Origin: Toxorhynchites rutilus septentrionalis
Taxonomy: Eukaryota; Arthropoda; Insecta; Diptera; Culicidae
Reading direction: 5' to 3'
DNA length: 64,000 nt
NCBI RefSeq assembly: GCF_029784135.1
Contig: NC_073746.1
Location: 4,112,136-4,176,135, forward strand
Shown here: positions 29,124-39,500 of the stretch, in pieces
Position numbering within the stretch: the stretch's first letter is position 1
Layout of the letters: each line of letters starts with the position of its first letter
The notes under the pieces: generated by a model
What the model was told of the DNA's origin: nothing
Seen by the model: only the letters and a program-made list of their open reading frames with translations
Database searches by the model: none
Translations under genes and position numbers: made by a program

Positions 29124-32117
29124 ATGGCTGCGCCTATCCCGTCAAATTTAGGCGAGCCCTACAGTCAGCATCAGCAAAGCCATCCAGGTCCTGCTCTTCA
29201 GTCTACAAGAGGAGTCTCTCAACATGTGACAAGTGACTCAAACCGGCTACTGATTTATTATCAGAACGTTCGGGGACTGCGCACAAAAATCGACGATTTC
29301 TTCGTTGCTGTCGCGGAGTCATATTACGATATCATCGTTCTCACGGAGACCTGGCTAGACGATCGTATTTTCTCTTCACAACTTTTTGGAAACACATTTA
29401 CCGTTTACCGTAACGATCGCAATCCCCGCAATAGCTCCAAATCACGTGGTGGTGGTGTTTTGATAGCTGTCGCATCTAGGTTGGGCGGTTTTATCGATCT
29501 CACTCCGGTGTGTGACACTCTAGAACAGCTTTGGGTTAAAATCCGGATGAAAGGTTTAGTCGTTAGTATCGGCGTAATCTATTTACCACCCGATAAGAGA
29601 GCTGATCTCAACTGTGTCGAGAAACACATTGATTCCGCTGGAGCCGTCATTTATCAGCTTGAAGCACAGGAGGTTGCATTCGCGTTCGGCGACTACAACC
29701 AGTCTGGTTTAGTGTGGAACATCTCGTCGAACGCCCCACCTTCCATCGACTACTTACGATCACGTTTTTCAGCTGCTTCCTCGGCCTTACTCGTTGGATT
29801 CTGTTTTCTTGGACTTACGCAGATCAATCCAGTGTTGAACAGGAATGGCCGCTTACTCAATCTAGTGCTAGCAAATGATGCTGCATTATCAAGGTGCTCG
29901 ATTGCCGAGGCCACTGATCCAGTTATCCCGCTCGACATCGATCATCCAGCACTAGAGGTTGACATCAATCTACCGTCGTCAATTGAATTCGAAGTTGTAC
30001 CAGATCTGAGCTGCCTCAACTTCCAGAAAGCTGGTTTCGCTGCATTAAATCAAGCAATATCTCAAGTCGACTGGGAATTTCTGGAAACAATGGGAATCGA
30101 GGACATGGACGCTGCCGTTTCCAGGTTTACCGATATTATTACTCGTATCATCGCTGATTGCGTACCAGCGCGGAGGGCTGCACAGAAACCAGTTTGGGGT
30201 AATAGAAGGTTGAGAGAACTGAGGAGGTTGAGATCCTCTGCTCTCCGGCGTTTTTGTAGGCTGCGCTGTCCACTTGTTAAACAAGAGCTGAACCGGAGGA
30301 GCAATGAGTACCGCTTGTATAATCGTTTCCTATATAAGCAGTATACGAGGCGGATGCAGAGAAATCTCCGTAGAAATCCAAAGCTGTTCTGGTCTTTCGT
30401 CAACAGCAAGAGAATGGAAGAAGGATTGCCCATAAACATGTTTTTGGTAAACCGCTCGGCTAACACTGCAATCGAGAAATGCAGTCTTTTCGCTGCCCAC
30501 TTCAAGCGAGCATTCAATGACAGTACGTCCTCCGAAATGCAAGTTGCTACTGCCGTTAGAGACACTCGACTCAACGCATTGAATTTCGACATCTTCCGAG
30601 TTAGCAGTGAGGTTGTGGAGGCAGCGATCCGTAAATTAAAGTATTCTACGACCCCCGGGCCGGACGGTATTCCTTCTTGTGTGCTGAAAAAATGCGCTTC
30701 GTGCCTTGCGTACCCTTTATCGGTCCTCTTCGACACCTCTCTACAAAAGAGCACGTTTCCCTCGGTATGGAAGCAGTCAATAATGTTCCCAGTGCACAAG
30801 AAAGGAGATAAACGGAACATAGAAAACTACCGAGGAATCACATCACTTTGCGTCTGCTCGAAAGTTTTCGAAATCATCGCCAATGATGCTGTGTTTTCCT
30901 GTTGCAAGAACTATCTATCACAAGATCAGCATGGATTCTTCCCAAAAAGGTCAGTCGCTACCAATTTGGTCGACTTTGTTTCTTTCTGTCTGCGCAGCAT
31001 GGAGCAAGGTACTCAGGTGGACGCAGTGTACACAGACCTTAAGGCTGCTTTCGACCGTGTCGATCACAAAATCCTGATAGCAAGGCTGAACAAACTAGGC
31101 ATTTCCTCGAGATTCACGATATGGTTGAACTCTTATCTAACAGATCGGTGGATGTGTGTCAAAATTGGATCTGCGCAATCTGCGAGTTTCTCCAATCTTT
31201 CGGGAGTGCCTCAAGGAAGCAACCTAGGCCCACTGTTGTTCTCATTGTTCATCAATGAAGTGTCCTTACTACTTCCATCGGGCTGCCGCTTATTTTACGC
31301 CGATGATGTGAAAATATATATGGTTATCAGGAACGCTCTTGATTGCTTTAGACTTCAGAACATGGTCGACTGTTTTGAAGAATGGTGCTCAAGAAATATA
31401 ATGTCGCTCAGCATCACGAAATGCAGTACCATTTCGTTCCATCGTAAGCTAAAGCCAATTGTGTTTGGCTACTCCATCTGTGGCCAAGTTCTGTCGCGAG
31501 TAAGCCATATCCGAGACCTTGGAGTGACACTCGATAATGCACTCAGCTTTCGACTACACTTCAGTGAAATAATCGCTAAAGCCAACCGGCAGTTAGGATT
31601 CATCCTTAAAATTACAAGGGAATTCCGTGATCCACACTGTCTCCGATCTCTCTACTGCTCCCTAGTTCGATCCATACTGGAGTTTAGCGCAGTTGTATGG
31701 TGCCCATTTCAAGCAAATTGGATTTCAAGGATTGAGTCTGTTCAACGGAAATTCGTACGACATGCTCTCTGGAACCTTCCGTGGCGGGATCCTCTAAACT
31801 TGCCACCATACGAGGCGCGTTGTCAACTTTTGGGACTGGAGACGCTGGAAAGAAGACGTTTCAACGCTCAAGCTATGTTTGTCGCTAAACTTTTGACCGG
31901 AGGAATCGACTGCCCTGCACTGTTGACACAAATCAATATTTATGCGCCTGAACGTACTCTTCGTGTCAGAAACTTCCTGTATCTCGAAGGACGCAGTATG
32001 AACTATGCGTTGCATAATCCTGTCCGTTTCATGTCAGTCCGTTTCAACGAAGTTTTCGACTTATTTGACTTCAATATCTCATCGGACACCTTTTATAGAC
32101 GACTCATTCATAGATGA
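29124..32117 (+). CDS. LINE ORF2: AP endonuclease and reverse transcriptase, intact
   Basis: This 997-aa protein nicks target DNA and reverse-transcribes its own mRNA there. The endonuclease covers about residues 45-275: YYQNVRGLRTK (the QWNCR-like start), LTETWLDD with the catalytic Glu, GDYNQSG (usual GDFN) and DIDHPALE (usual SDH). Reverse transcriptase covers about 500-770: TPGPDGIPSCVLK, VHKKGDKRNIENYRGITSL, YTDLKAAFDRVDH, SGVPQGSNLGPLLF and the active site FYADDVKIY at about 724. No RNase H or terminal CCHC motif is seen. The ATG at 29124 gives MAAPIPSNL; another ATG just upstream is out of frame. The length is normal and there are no stops, so it may be active or recently so. Confidence 0.9.
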   Translation: MAAPIPSNLGEPYSQHQQSHPGPALQSTRGVSQHVTSDSNRLLIYYQNVRGLRTKIDDFFVAVAESYYDIIVLTETWLDDRIFSSQLFGNTFTVYRNDRNPRNSSKSRGGGVLIAVASRLGGFIDLTPVCDTLEQLWVKIRMKGLVVSIGVIYLPPDKRADLNCVEKHIDSAGAVIYQLEAQEVAFAFGDYNQSGLVWNISSNAPPSIDYLRSRFSAASSALLVGFCFLGLTQINPVLNRNGRLLNLVLANDAALSRCSIAEATDPVIPLDIDHPALEVDINLPSSIEFEVVPDLSCLNFQKAGFAALNQAISQVDWEFLETMGIEDMDAAVSRFTDIITRIIADCVPARRAAQKPVWGNRRLRELRRLRSSALRRFCRLRCPLVKQELNRRSNEYRLYNRFLYKQYTRRMQRNLRRNPKLFWSFVNSKRMEEGLPINMFLVNRSANTAIEKCSLFAAHFKRAFNDSTSSEMQVATAVRDTRLNALNFDIFRVSSEVVEAAIRKLKYSTTPGPDGIPSCVLKKCASCLAYPLSVLFDTSLQKSTFPSVWKQSIMFPVHKKGDKRNIENYRGITSLCVCSKVFEIIANDAVFSCCKNYLSQDQHGFFPKRSVATNLVDFVSFCLRSMEQGTQVDAVYTDLKAAFDRVDHKILIARLNKLGISSRFTIWLNSYLTDRWMCVKIGSAQSASFSNLSGVPQGSNLGPLLFSLFINEVSLLLPSGCRLFYADDVKIYMVIRNALDCFRLQNMVDCFEEWCSRNIMSLSITKCSTISFHRKLKPIVFGYSICGQVLSRVSHIRDLGVTLDNALSFRLHFSEIIAKANRQLGFILKITREFRDPHCLRSLYCSLVRSILEFSAVVWCPFQANWISRIESVQRKFVRHALWNLPWRDPLNLPPYEARCQLLGLETLERRRFNAQAMFVAKLLTGGIDCPALLTQINIYAPERTLRVRNFLYLEGRSMNYALHNPVRFMSVRFNEVFDLFDFNISSDTFYRRLIHR

Positions 32118-32224
32118 CTTATTGTGTATTTTGAATCGTTTTTATTTCGTATGACCAAAGCTTTGATGTAGTTGTGACGTTTAGTTTTAAATAATCATTT
32201 AGACCAAATGTGAGTCAGATGAGT

Positions 32225-32258
32225 CAAATAAATAAATAAATAAATAAATAAATAAATA
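32225..32258 (+). repeat. (AAAT)n tail of the LINE
   Basis: About eight AAAT units form the 3' terminus of the LINE, just after GAGTC. Confidence 0.9.
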
Positions 32259-35200
32259 CGGGGAAAACATTTGGAGACTGTATCTAATCGATTTCGCCCT
32301 GTATACAAATCCAATTACAAAGACGTGACATTACTAAAATGCATAATGTAAAATTTATCTCATTGTCAGGAAATGAATAGAATCATCAATATGTTAATCG
32401 TAAAGCAATAACACAGTATTTATACTCCTTTGATCAGCCATAATAAATGCACATACGCTCTTTTTCCGTCATTCGAATGAATGTTGCACACATTTACAAA
32501 CACCCACAAAACAAAACCATACGCTACTGGCTCATACTTCCATTCACATCGTGGAATTGTCGTTTATGCGCATAATTACACCTCCACAAAGAGAAAAATT
32601 ACTTCCGGCCTGGTGAGCCAATCCTGTATTGAATCAAATGAATCCCCATGTGAAGAGAGTGCTTCAAATCGAGACAACCCAACATGACGGGTTGAAAGGC
32701 CGGTCCAGTTTCAGCTGTACTTCGACCTCGTGTCCGTCGTGGAACGTTATCCGGTTTGTGAAATGCTATATGGTCGAGGGGAAAAGTCAGCGCCCGAAAA
32801 CAGCTTTGAACAAGTGCGGGAATTTGTATAGGATTCATCGGGCAGATTCTTCCGAAGGAACAAAACAATGGCTCTTCTGCGACACTTTCGATCCTGCGCC
32901 CCACTTCTCACGCTACGGTTCCAGCAGTTTCAGTTGCACGATAGCGGTACTTGGGCACTCCAGAATGCCGAGGCACTTTCACTACTTGCTGCACTCTTGG
33001 GGATTGCTGTTGTGTGAAATAATAATCCTGTTCTGTCATTTCTGCTATTGTTTGCCTTCATAATACCACGAACGTATTTATGCAGTGTAACTGTTCTAAT
33101 CCGACAAGCATTTTTTCCACCCTTCCGCCCACCGCCAACCATTTTTCCTGCGCCCAGAATCTCAACCAATGCCAAAGTTGTACTACTTGGTGTGGCACAC
33201 AAGAATGGTGGAGTGCATCATCGCCATCACCACTTCTAGTGCGTCTTCATCATTCCCATCATGTGTTTTCTTCTGGGGCACTGTTTCGACACCGAGACGA
33301 CCTTCTGACTGAATGCTATACGCGATGATGTTGATGATGATGTACGGCACGGTAAGGCCGCACCGCTTCGCATTGTTTCCGTGGGATGAACGAAATTTGA
33401 AATATGTTGCAAAAGCTTCACAACCGGGACGTGTTCTCATTACCACAATTCAGTACGTGAGAGTGTGCGGATACGGTTTGAAATGTTTTGCAGGTGAAGA
33501 GAAATTTCATAACCCGAAAGCACACTTTCCTGGAGCGTCATTATCTGAAAGCACCGCGCGACACACAGGCAAGAGTGGCTTCAAGCTTACACTCAGGGCG
33601 CCCCATTCAAACGTTGAGATGTCAATGTTCGGGTTGAATGAAAGTTACTCGAGTTGAAATAAAAAATATTTGAATTTTCACGATTCATGAGCAGTTTTTT
33701 TTTTTGCTTTTTATTAAGCATTTTCAAATATTATAATGGGGTCAAGAACGATAGTTGCAACAATTCCAACGGCAAGACCAGGCATCCAAAGTGTCCCGCA
33801 ACCGAAACAATATCTCTGCCCGATACAGCTGGAAAGAAAGGAAACTTTCCTTATCAGTCCTTCTATTCATCGTTGGGAAATGTAAAAGTTACAGAGAATC
33901 ACTTCTTTTTGTTGACATCTGACTCAGTATCCTCCCATTTCTCATCCCGAGCAAAAGACAAAGTTGCATTTTTCACACTTGCCTGAGCACATTGCCTCAG
34001 TACTGGGGGGAACCGGAAATTAAAGAAAAACACTTATCGCACTGCTCGCCGTCGCCATTGTTGCTGGCACTAAGTTCCACTTGCCCGCGATGGGTGAGCT
34101 TTTTATGCAAATCAAATTAAGTGTTTATGATCCTGACTTTGGTCGACCGCTGTCGCCCCTCCCGGACAAGAAATATTAAGCACTTTCCTCGTCAAGTCCC
34201 GAAGATTACGCCCGGCCAGCAGAGGTCCCTCCATCGGTGTACAGCGTCTTCATCTCCTGCAGGAATCCGATAGGGCAGCCACCCAAACACGGATGTGAAA
34301 CTTTTAATTTTTTCTTACTCTGTTGATGGGTTTTCTTCTTATCTGGTCGTATAAATTTATCACTCCGCTCGCTTCCTCCTCACCCACTTCGGCATCGTCA
34401 AAGAAATTCATTGCTATAACAGGTGCGTTCCCGTTTCGAGTTCGGAAAATATTCGCATATACAGTGGGAGAATCGGTAATCGATAGATGGCTATTGCTTC
34501 TCGGCACCACCTGGATCTCTCTGGCTTGAGATGATAATGGGAATGATGAGTGGATATTTATCACGGAAAACAAGATCATTTACGAGTTTCCCAGCTATCG
34601 TGTGCAATGCCTGGATGTGAAACTACCGGGTGAGTGATAGAAGAAGATGTTGTGCTCATTCCGATAATGGTTTGACCTCACTCACTTTCAATTATATTCA
34701 TATCTTGCGGTAAGAGCGGTATGCTGCTGGTATGAGGTTTCAATTATAGGGCAGCACGAGAAACAGTTGAGCTTTGTGCTTCGAGTTTGTATTTTAATTG
34801 GAAATCTACTTGTTTACTCGCGCGTACAAAATAAAAATTATTTAAATGGTAATATTACATTTTTCAGATTTACCCGAAAAATATTCATCCGAATGAAAAA
34901 AGAAAGATATCTGTCGAACACTTGATATTGTACACATTTTTATACAAGAAATATCAATTAAAATACTACGTAATGAATTAAAGGATGAAACAAAAAGAAC
35001 CGCCATTGTTGCATTCATAGTGATTAGTGTAGACATATTAGTATATGCTCAATCCTTTCTGTTACGTGCCACTCTTCAAGACTAATAAATCATTCATGTA
35101 ATGATGAGTATCCATGAGAAAAGTTTCATCATACAAAACTATTTATATACATAATTTTTCTTATACCACTTTCGGAACATCCTTCCAGAAACTCATCCGA

Positions 35201-35300
35201 ATCGCCCTGGGCGACGAACTTTTTAAGGGTGTATTCTAGTTCAGAAATTCTAAAAAATCGAAATTGTTTCTTATCTTCTTGTTTCTGAAATCTATACAGT
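32259..35300. other. 3 kb without recognised genes, host-like
   Basis: The stretch 32480-34700 has fairly balanced base composition and few repeats. Overlapping short frames occur on both strands with no family motif. A TGATGATGATG-rich patch lies near 33325-33345. Near 35226, GGGTGTATTCTAGTTCAGA resembles the end of the repeat family at 55-59 kb. I infer intergenic or intron DNA. Confidence 0.4.
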
Positions 35301-35799
35301 TAATGCTTGCCTGTACAATGTAATACTGGCCACTGAAACCAGTTGGAATGACACAATGAAAAGTGAAGAATTATTTGGTAGCAATTTTAACGTGTTTAGG
35401 TGTGATCGAGATTTGTCATTGTGTGATAAAAAATCAGGGGGTGGTGAACTCATTGCTGTCAATACCCTGTTAAACGCAGTTCGTATTCGTAGTGAACAAC
35501 ATAAAGAATTTGATGATGTGTGGGTGAAAGTATGTATTAATGGCCAAACACATGTTTTTGTATCTATCTATTTCCTCCTAGTTTTACCTAAACACATTCT
35601 TATGAGAAATTTTTAAATATCGCAGGGTCATTTATTGAAAAACTTGACCCTAAAATTAAAATCCATATTTACGGGAACTTCAATAAAAATACAATTGATT
35701 TCATTGTAGACGAGGAAAACGAATCAATCTTACTCCCGATTGCAGGCGCAACTTATTTTCGATAAAACAAGCCAACTAGGTCTATGTCAAATCAATCCT
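35301..35799 (+). pseudogene. LINE endonuclease fragment
   Basis: The reading frame LNACLYNVILATETSWNDTM, ELFGSNFNVFRCDRD and KKSGGGELIAV matches the N-terminal endonuclease of CR1/Jockey-like LINEs, parallel to residues 70-120 of the 29124 protein. After a shift near 35572 it continues with KIKIHIYGNFNKNTID (GDFN region) and, after another shift, QLGLCQINP. It stops at 35799 because an ITmD37E derivative inserted there. RT sequence is not present on the other side. Confidence 0.8.
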
Positions 35800-35800
35800 A

Positions 35801-36232
35801 AAGGGTGTGTTACATCAAATTGCATCACGGAAAAAACTCTGTAGAAATTCGCCCAGTAGACTGCTTAACTACGCGCTTGTGATCTTTTTCACTGACGGAG
35901 CATCCATTTTTGCCGTTCTTCACCTTCCGGTCGATGGTTAGGTTCTCGAAATATCGTTTTAGTACTCTGCTGACCGTGGACAATTCCCAGCATCTTACCG
36001 ATGTCCCGATGTGACAACTCCGGATTCTCGAAATGAGTGCACAGGATTAATTCACGACGCTCTTTTTCGTTCGACGATATTTTTCCAAATTTACGAAAAA
36101 TTGACAGTGAAGCATGGCCAACGTGATCTATACACTCTTATCTGATTATAAGCGAAAGCTGAAGATATAATTCCTAAAAATTAAATTTCTACAGCGTTTT
36201 TTCCGTGATGCAATTTGATGTGACACACCCTT
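35801..36232 (-). mobile_element. 432-bp ITmD37E deletion derivative (MITE)
   Basis: Both ~48-bp ITmD37E TIRs are present and TA flanks them (35799-35800 and 36233-36234). About 860 bp of the interior is missing. The 3' end through GCCCAGTAGA is joined directly to CTGCTTAACTACGCGC, with AC shared at the junction. The N-terminal ~75 transposase codons remain as a minus-strand fragment (36090-35860) with a small deletion. It keeps what a transposase needs for binding, so it could be moved in trans. Confidence 0.92.
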
Positions 36233-36235
36233 TAT

Positions 36236-36425
36236 ATCCCAATCCAAGTGCCACCATTGTCGAAGAAACGTGTTCTCAATTGTGTGGATAACCAGAGCCA
36301 AATACCACCATTGCCTTTTATCGCAAACAGAGTTTTCCTTTGTGTCGCAGACCCAAGCCAAGTGCCGCCATTGTGTAACGTGTTCGCAATTGTGTGGGGA
36401 ATCTAAGTATAGTTCCGCCATTTTA
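36236..36425 (+). repeat. Leader repeats, ~60 bp period
   Basis: Three diverged units repeat AAGTGCCACCATTGT, CGTGTTCTCAATTGTGTGG and similar blocks (starts near 36243, 36297 and 36357), with a partial fourth ending GTTCCGCCATT. Confidence 0.7.
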
Positions 36426-36597
36426 TTTTTCCATCGCGTCATACAAAACGCGTTCATATGTTTGTAGTTGTGTTGTGATGCGAAATAGCTACGTTATTCA
36501 CACCAGTGCCCAAAACAAAATCGGAAACGTTCCGACAAATCATATCGAAAAGGATTGTGAAAAATAACGTCGCGTGTGCAAATTTAAACCTTCAAAA

Positions 36598-39500
36598 ATG
36601 GCCACCAAAAAGAAGCTTAAAGAAAGGTTGATATTGCGAAAGTCATTAGAGTCTTCTCTAGACACTATAGAAGCTTTCACCGATCAGTGCGATGAGGAAA
36701 CTGATCCCAATCAAATCCTCGTGCGGTTGGACATGATCGATAACATTTTTCGTGAGTATAATAAAACCCAAAGTGAAATTGAAAAATTAGATTGTGGAGA
36801 AGCGCCCCTTGCCAAGCACCTGATAGAACGGCAGAAATTTGAAACACGATATTGTACCCTGAAAGGTTGGTTGATGTCCAGGAAACCAGCAGAAACAATT
36901 CCACCAGTAAGCACTTCTGTAATTACTCAGCAAATTCCACCGTCATCAGTTTCACCATCATTCCATCTGCGATTGCCGAAAATCGACCTTCCGAAATTTG
37001 ACGGATATTTTTCACGATGGCTAGGTTTCCGTGATACATTTAAGTCGATGGTGCACGATGTTCTAGAAATTCCTCCAGTCGCGAAGCTGCAGTTCTTATT
37101 ACAATCACTAGAAGATGAGGCGCGCAAGCCTTACGAGACGGTGGATATCGAAGCAGCCAACTATCACCTAACCTGGGAAGCTCTCCTCAAACGATATGAC
37201 AATACGCGTTTCCTGAAAAAACAGTTGTTTAGAGCTCTGCATGATCTCAGCCCGATTCGCAGAGAAAACCTCCAAGATCTCCGAATGTTAGTAGATGATT
37301 TCCAACGTCACGTAAGAGCTCTGGCGAAGTTAGGTGAGAACATATATAAATGGGATACTCCGCTCGTTTGTATGATGTGTTACAAATTGGATCCCATGAC
37401 GCTCCGAGCATGGGAAGAATATGCCACAACTAATGATCAAGATGATTACGTACACTGCATCGAATTCCTGTACCAGCGATTGCGTATTCTCCAGACGGTC
37501 TCCTCAGAAATCCAGCATCGTTCACAGGTGACCACGGTTAAGCCTACCGAGTTTAGTCAATTTCCGAGAAGATACCCTCCCCCGAAAGCGATTGCAAACG
37601 TAGCCGCTCCAAATACGAATACGAATATAAATTTTCCTACTTGTATAGCATGTCCAGAAAGCCATTATCTATATCAGTGTCCGACGTTTCAAACCATTCC
37701 CGTAAGTCAACGAATAGAGCTCGTTAGCAAGAAAGGTCTGTGCTGGAACTGTTTTAAAACTTCTCATGTTGCACGCAGTTATGATTCCAAATATAGTTGC
37801 CGCCATTGTCATGAGCGCCATCATACGCTACTTCACCAATCCGCTAATCCAGTACAACCATCCAAGATGTTGTCCTCTACAGTCCTATCCACACAAGCAT
37901 TACCAGCTGCTAATATGGCAGACCCAAATAGAACAACCCATCCGAATAATGAAGTTAGCGTACCAGTTCAGCACCACTCATCCAACACAGTATTTCTATC
38001 GACGATTATTTTTTATATAACCGACAAATTTGGAAACGAGCATCAAGCAAGAGCGTTAATTGACTCGGGGTCCCAGTCAAATTTAATTTCGAAGAAGTTA
38101 GCCAACCAGCTGTGCCTGAAACCAGAACAAGTCAACATTCCAATTTCCGGAATTGGTGAAATGACTGTCACCGTTACCAAGTCAATTCTAGCCGATATTC
38201 GTTCTAGAGTAGAATATTATCGATCCAAACTCGAATTTTTAGTTCTTCCAAAACCAACTGTGAAAATCCCAGCAAATGACGTTAACGTTTCCTCGTGGAA
38301 CATTCCTGAAACAGTCAAATTAGCGGACCCCTTTTTCAATATATCGAGTCGTATTGATATAATATTAGGTGCCGAAAATCTTCATGAATACCTGCGGGCT
38401 GGTAGGGTTCATCTCAACGAAAATTGTCCTGTTCTAGTCGAAACAGTTTTTGGCTGGGTTGTGACAGGTCGCTGGAACCACACGTTGCCATACCCTTCTT
38501 CTGTGTGTCATACCGCATTGACGTACCGCAAATTAGAGTCAGTATTAGAGAGATTTTGGGAATTGGAATCCATTCAACCTCGGCGACTTTATTCCAATGA
38601 CGAGACATCTTGTGAGGAGCTTTATGCAGCAACTACCAAACGAAATGAGAACGGAAGATATATCGTGTGTTTGCCGAAAACCCAAGACACCACAGTCAGA
38701 CTTGGTGAATCCCGATCCATCGCAGAAAAACGCCTTTTTAGTTTGGAGCGCCGGCTTGAGAGAGACGAAACAGTGAAAAATGCATACCATCAGTTTATGG
38801 ATGAGTATTTCCAGCTCGGTCACATGCATCGTATTGATGAACCCGTTGACGATTTCATTCCACACTGCTATCTGCCACACCATGCCGTTTTTGAGGCTAC
38901 AAGCAAAACAACAAAAACAAGGGTAGTATTTGATGCTTCCTGCCGTACGTCTTCCGGCTTCTCATTAAACAACTTACTCCCTGTCGGTCCAGTGGTACAG
39001 GAAGACCTCCTAGCAATTGTGATGCGCTTCCGAATAAGACCGGTTGCGATAGTGGCGGACATCGAGAAGATGTACCGTCAGATTGAAGTACATGAAAATG
39101 ATCAACCCCTCACTCGCATACTGTGGCGAAAACGTCTTTCTGATCCAATATCCACATTTGAACTAAGAACCGTAACCTACGGTACCTCAGCTGCACCATT
39201 TCTCGCCACCCGCACACTCGTTCAACTCGCTAAAGATGAAGGTGACCGTTTTCCGTTGGCAAAGCAGATTGTCCTCGAGGATTTTTATGTCGACGACCTT
39301 ATAAGCGGAGCGAATGATCTTCAGACTGCAATTCATCTCCGTCGACAACTAACTGCAATGTTAGAAACCGCAGAACTCAAATTAAGGAAGTGGGCCTCGA
39401 ATGCTCTAGAAATATTAGCCGAAATTCCTGAGACAGATCGTGGCGTTCAGCCATGCTTCGAACTTTCCGATGAACAAGCAGTAACAACACTTGACTTGGT

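Larger units (their letters stand above)
28970..32258 (+). mobile_element. Non-LTR retrotransposon (CR1/Jockey/Loner-like), 5' truncated
   Basis: The element has an uninterrupted endonuclease-RT frame, a ~107-bp 3' untranslated region and an (AAAT)n tail at 32225-32258. Lack of an RNase H domain and the short-repeat tail fit the CR1/Jockey group more than the I group. A full ORF1 is absent. Confidence 0.85.

Noticed and set aside
33150..33240. Coding repeat around the His-rich frame near 33210
   Set aside because: It is a short low-complexity CATCAC patch. Frames on both strands are equally open.
36146..36457. 103-codon minus-strand frame across the MITE and BEL leader
   Set aside because: It spans the right TIR of the MITE and leader repeats. 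It is an artefact of the junction.
36574..36597. Upstream GTG as the BEL gag start
   Set aside because: The ATG at 36598 has a good eukaryotic context, and non-ATG initiation is not needed.
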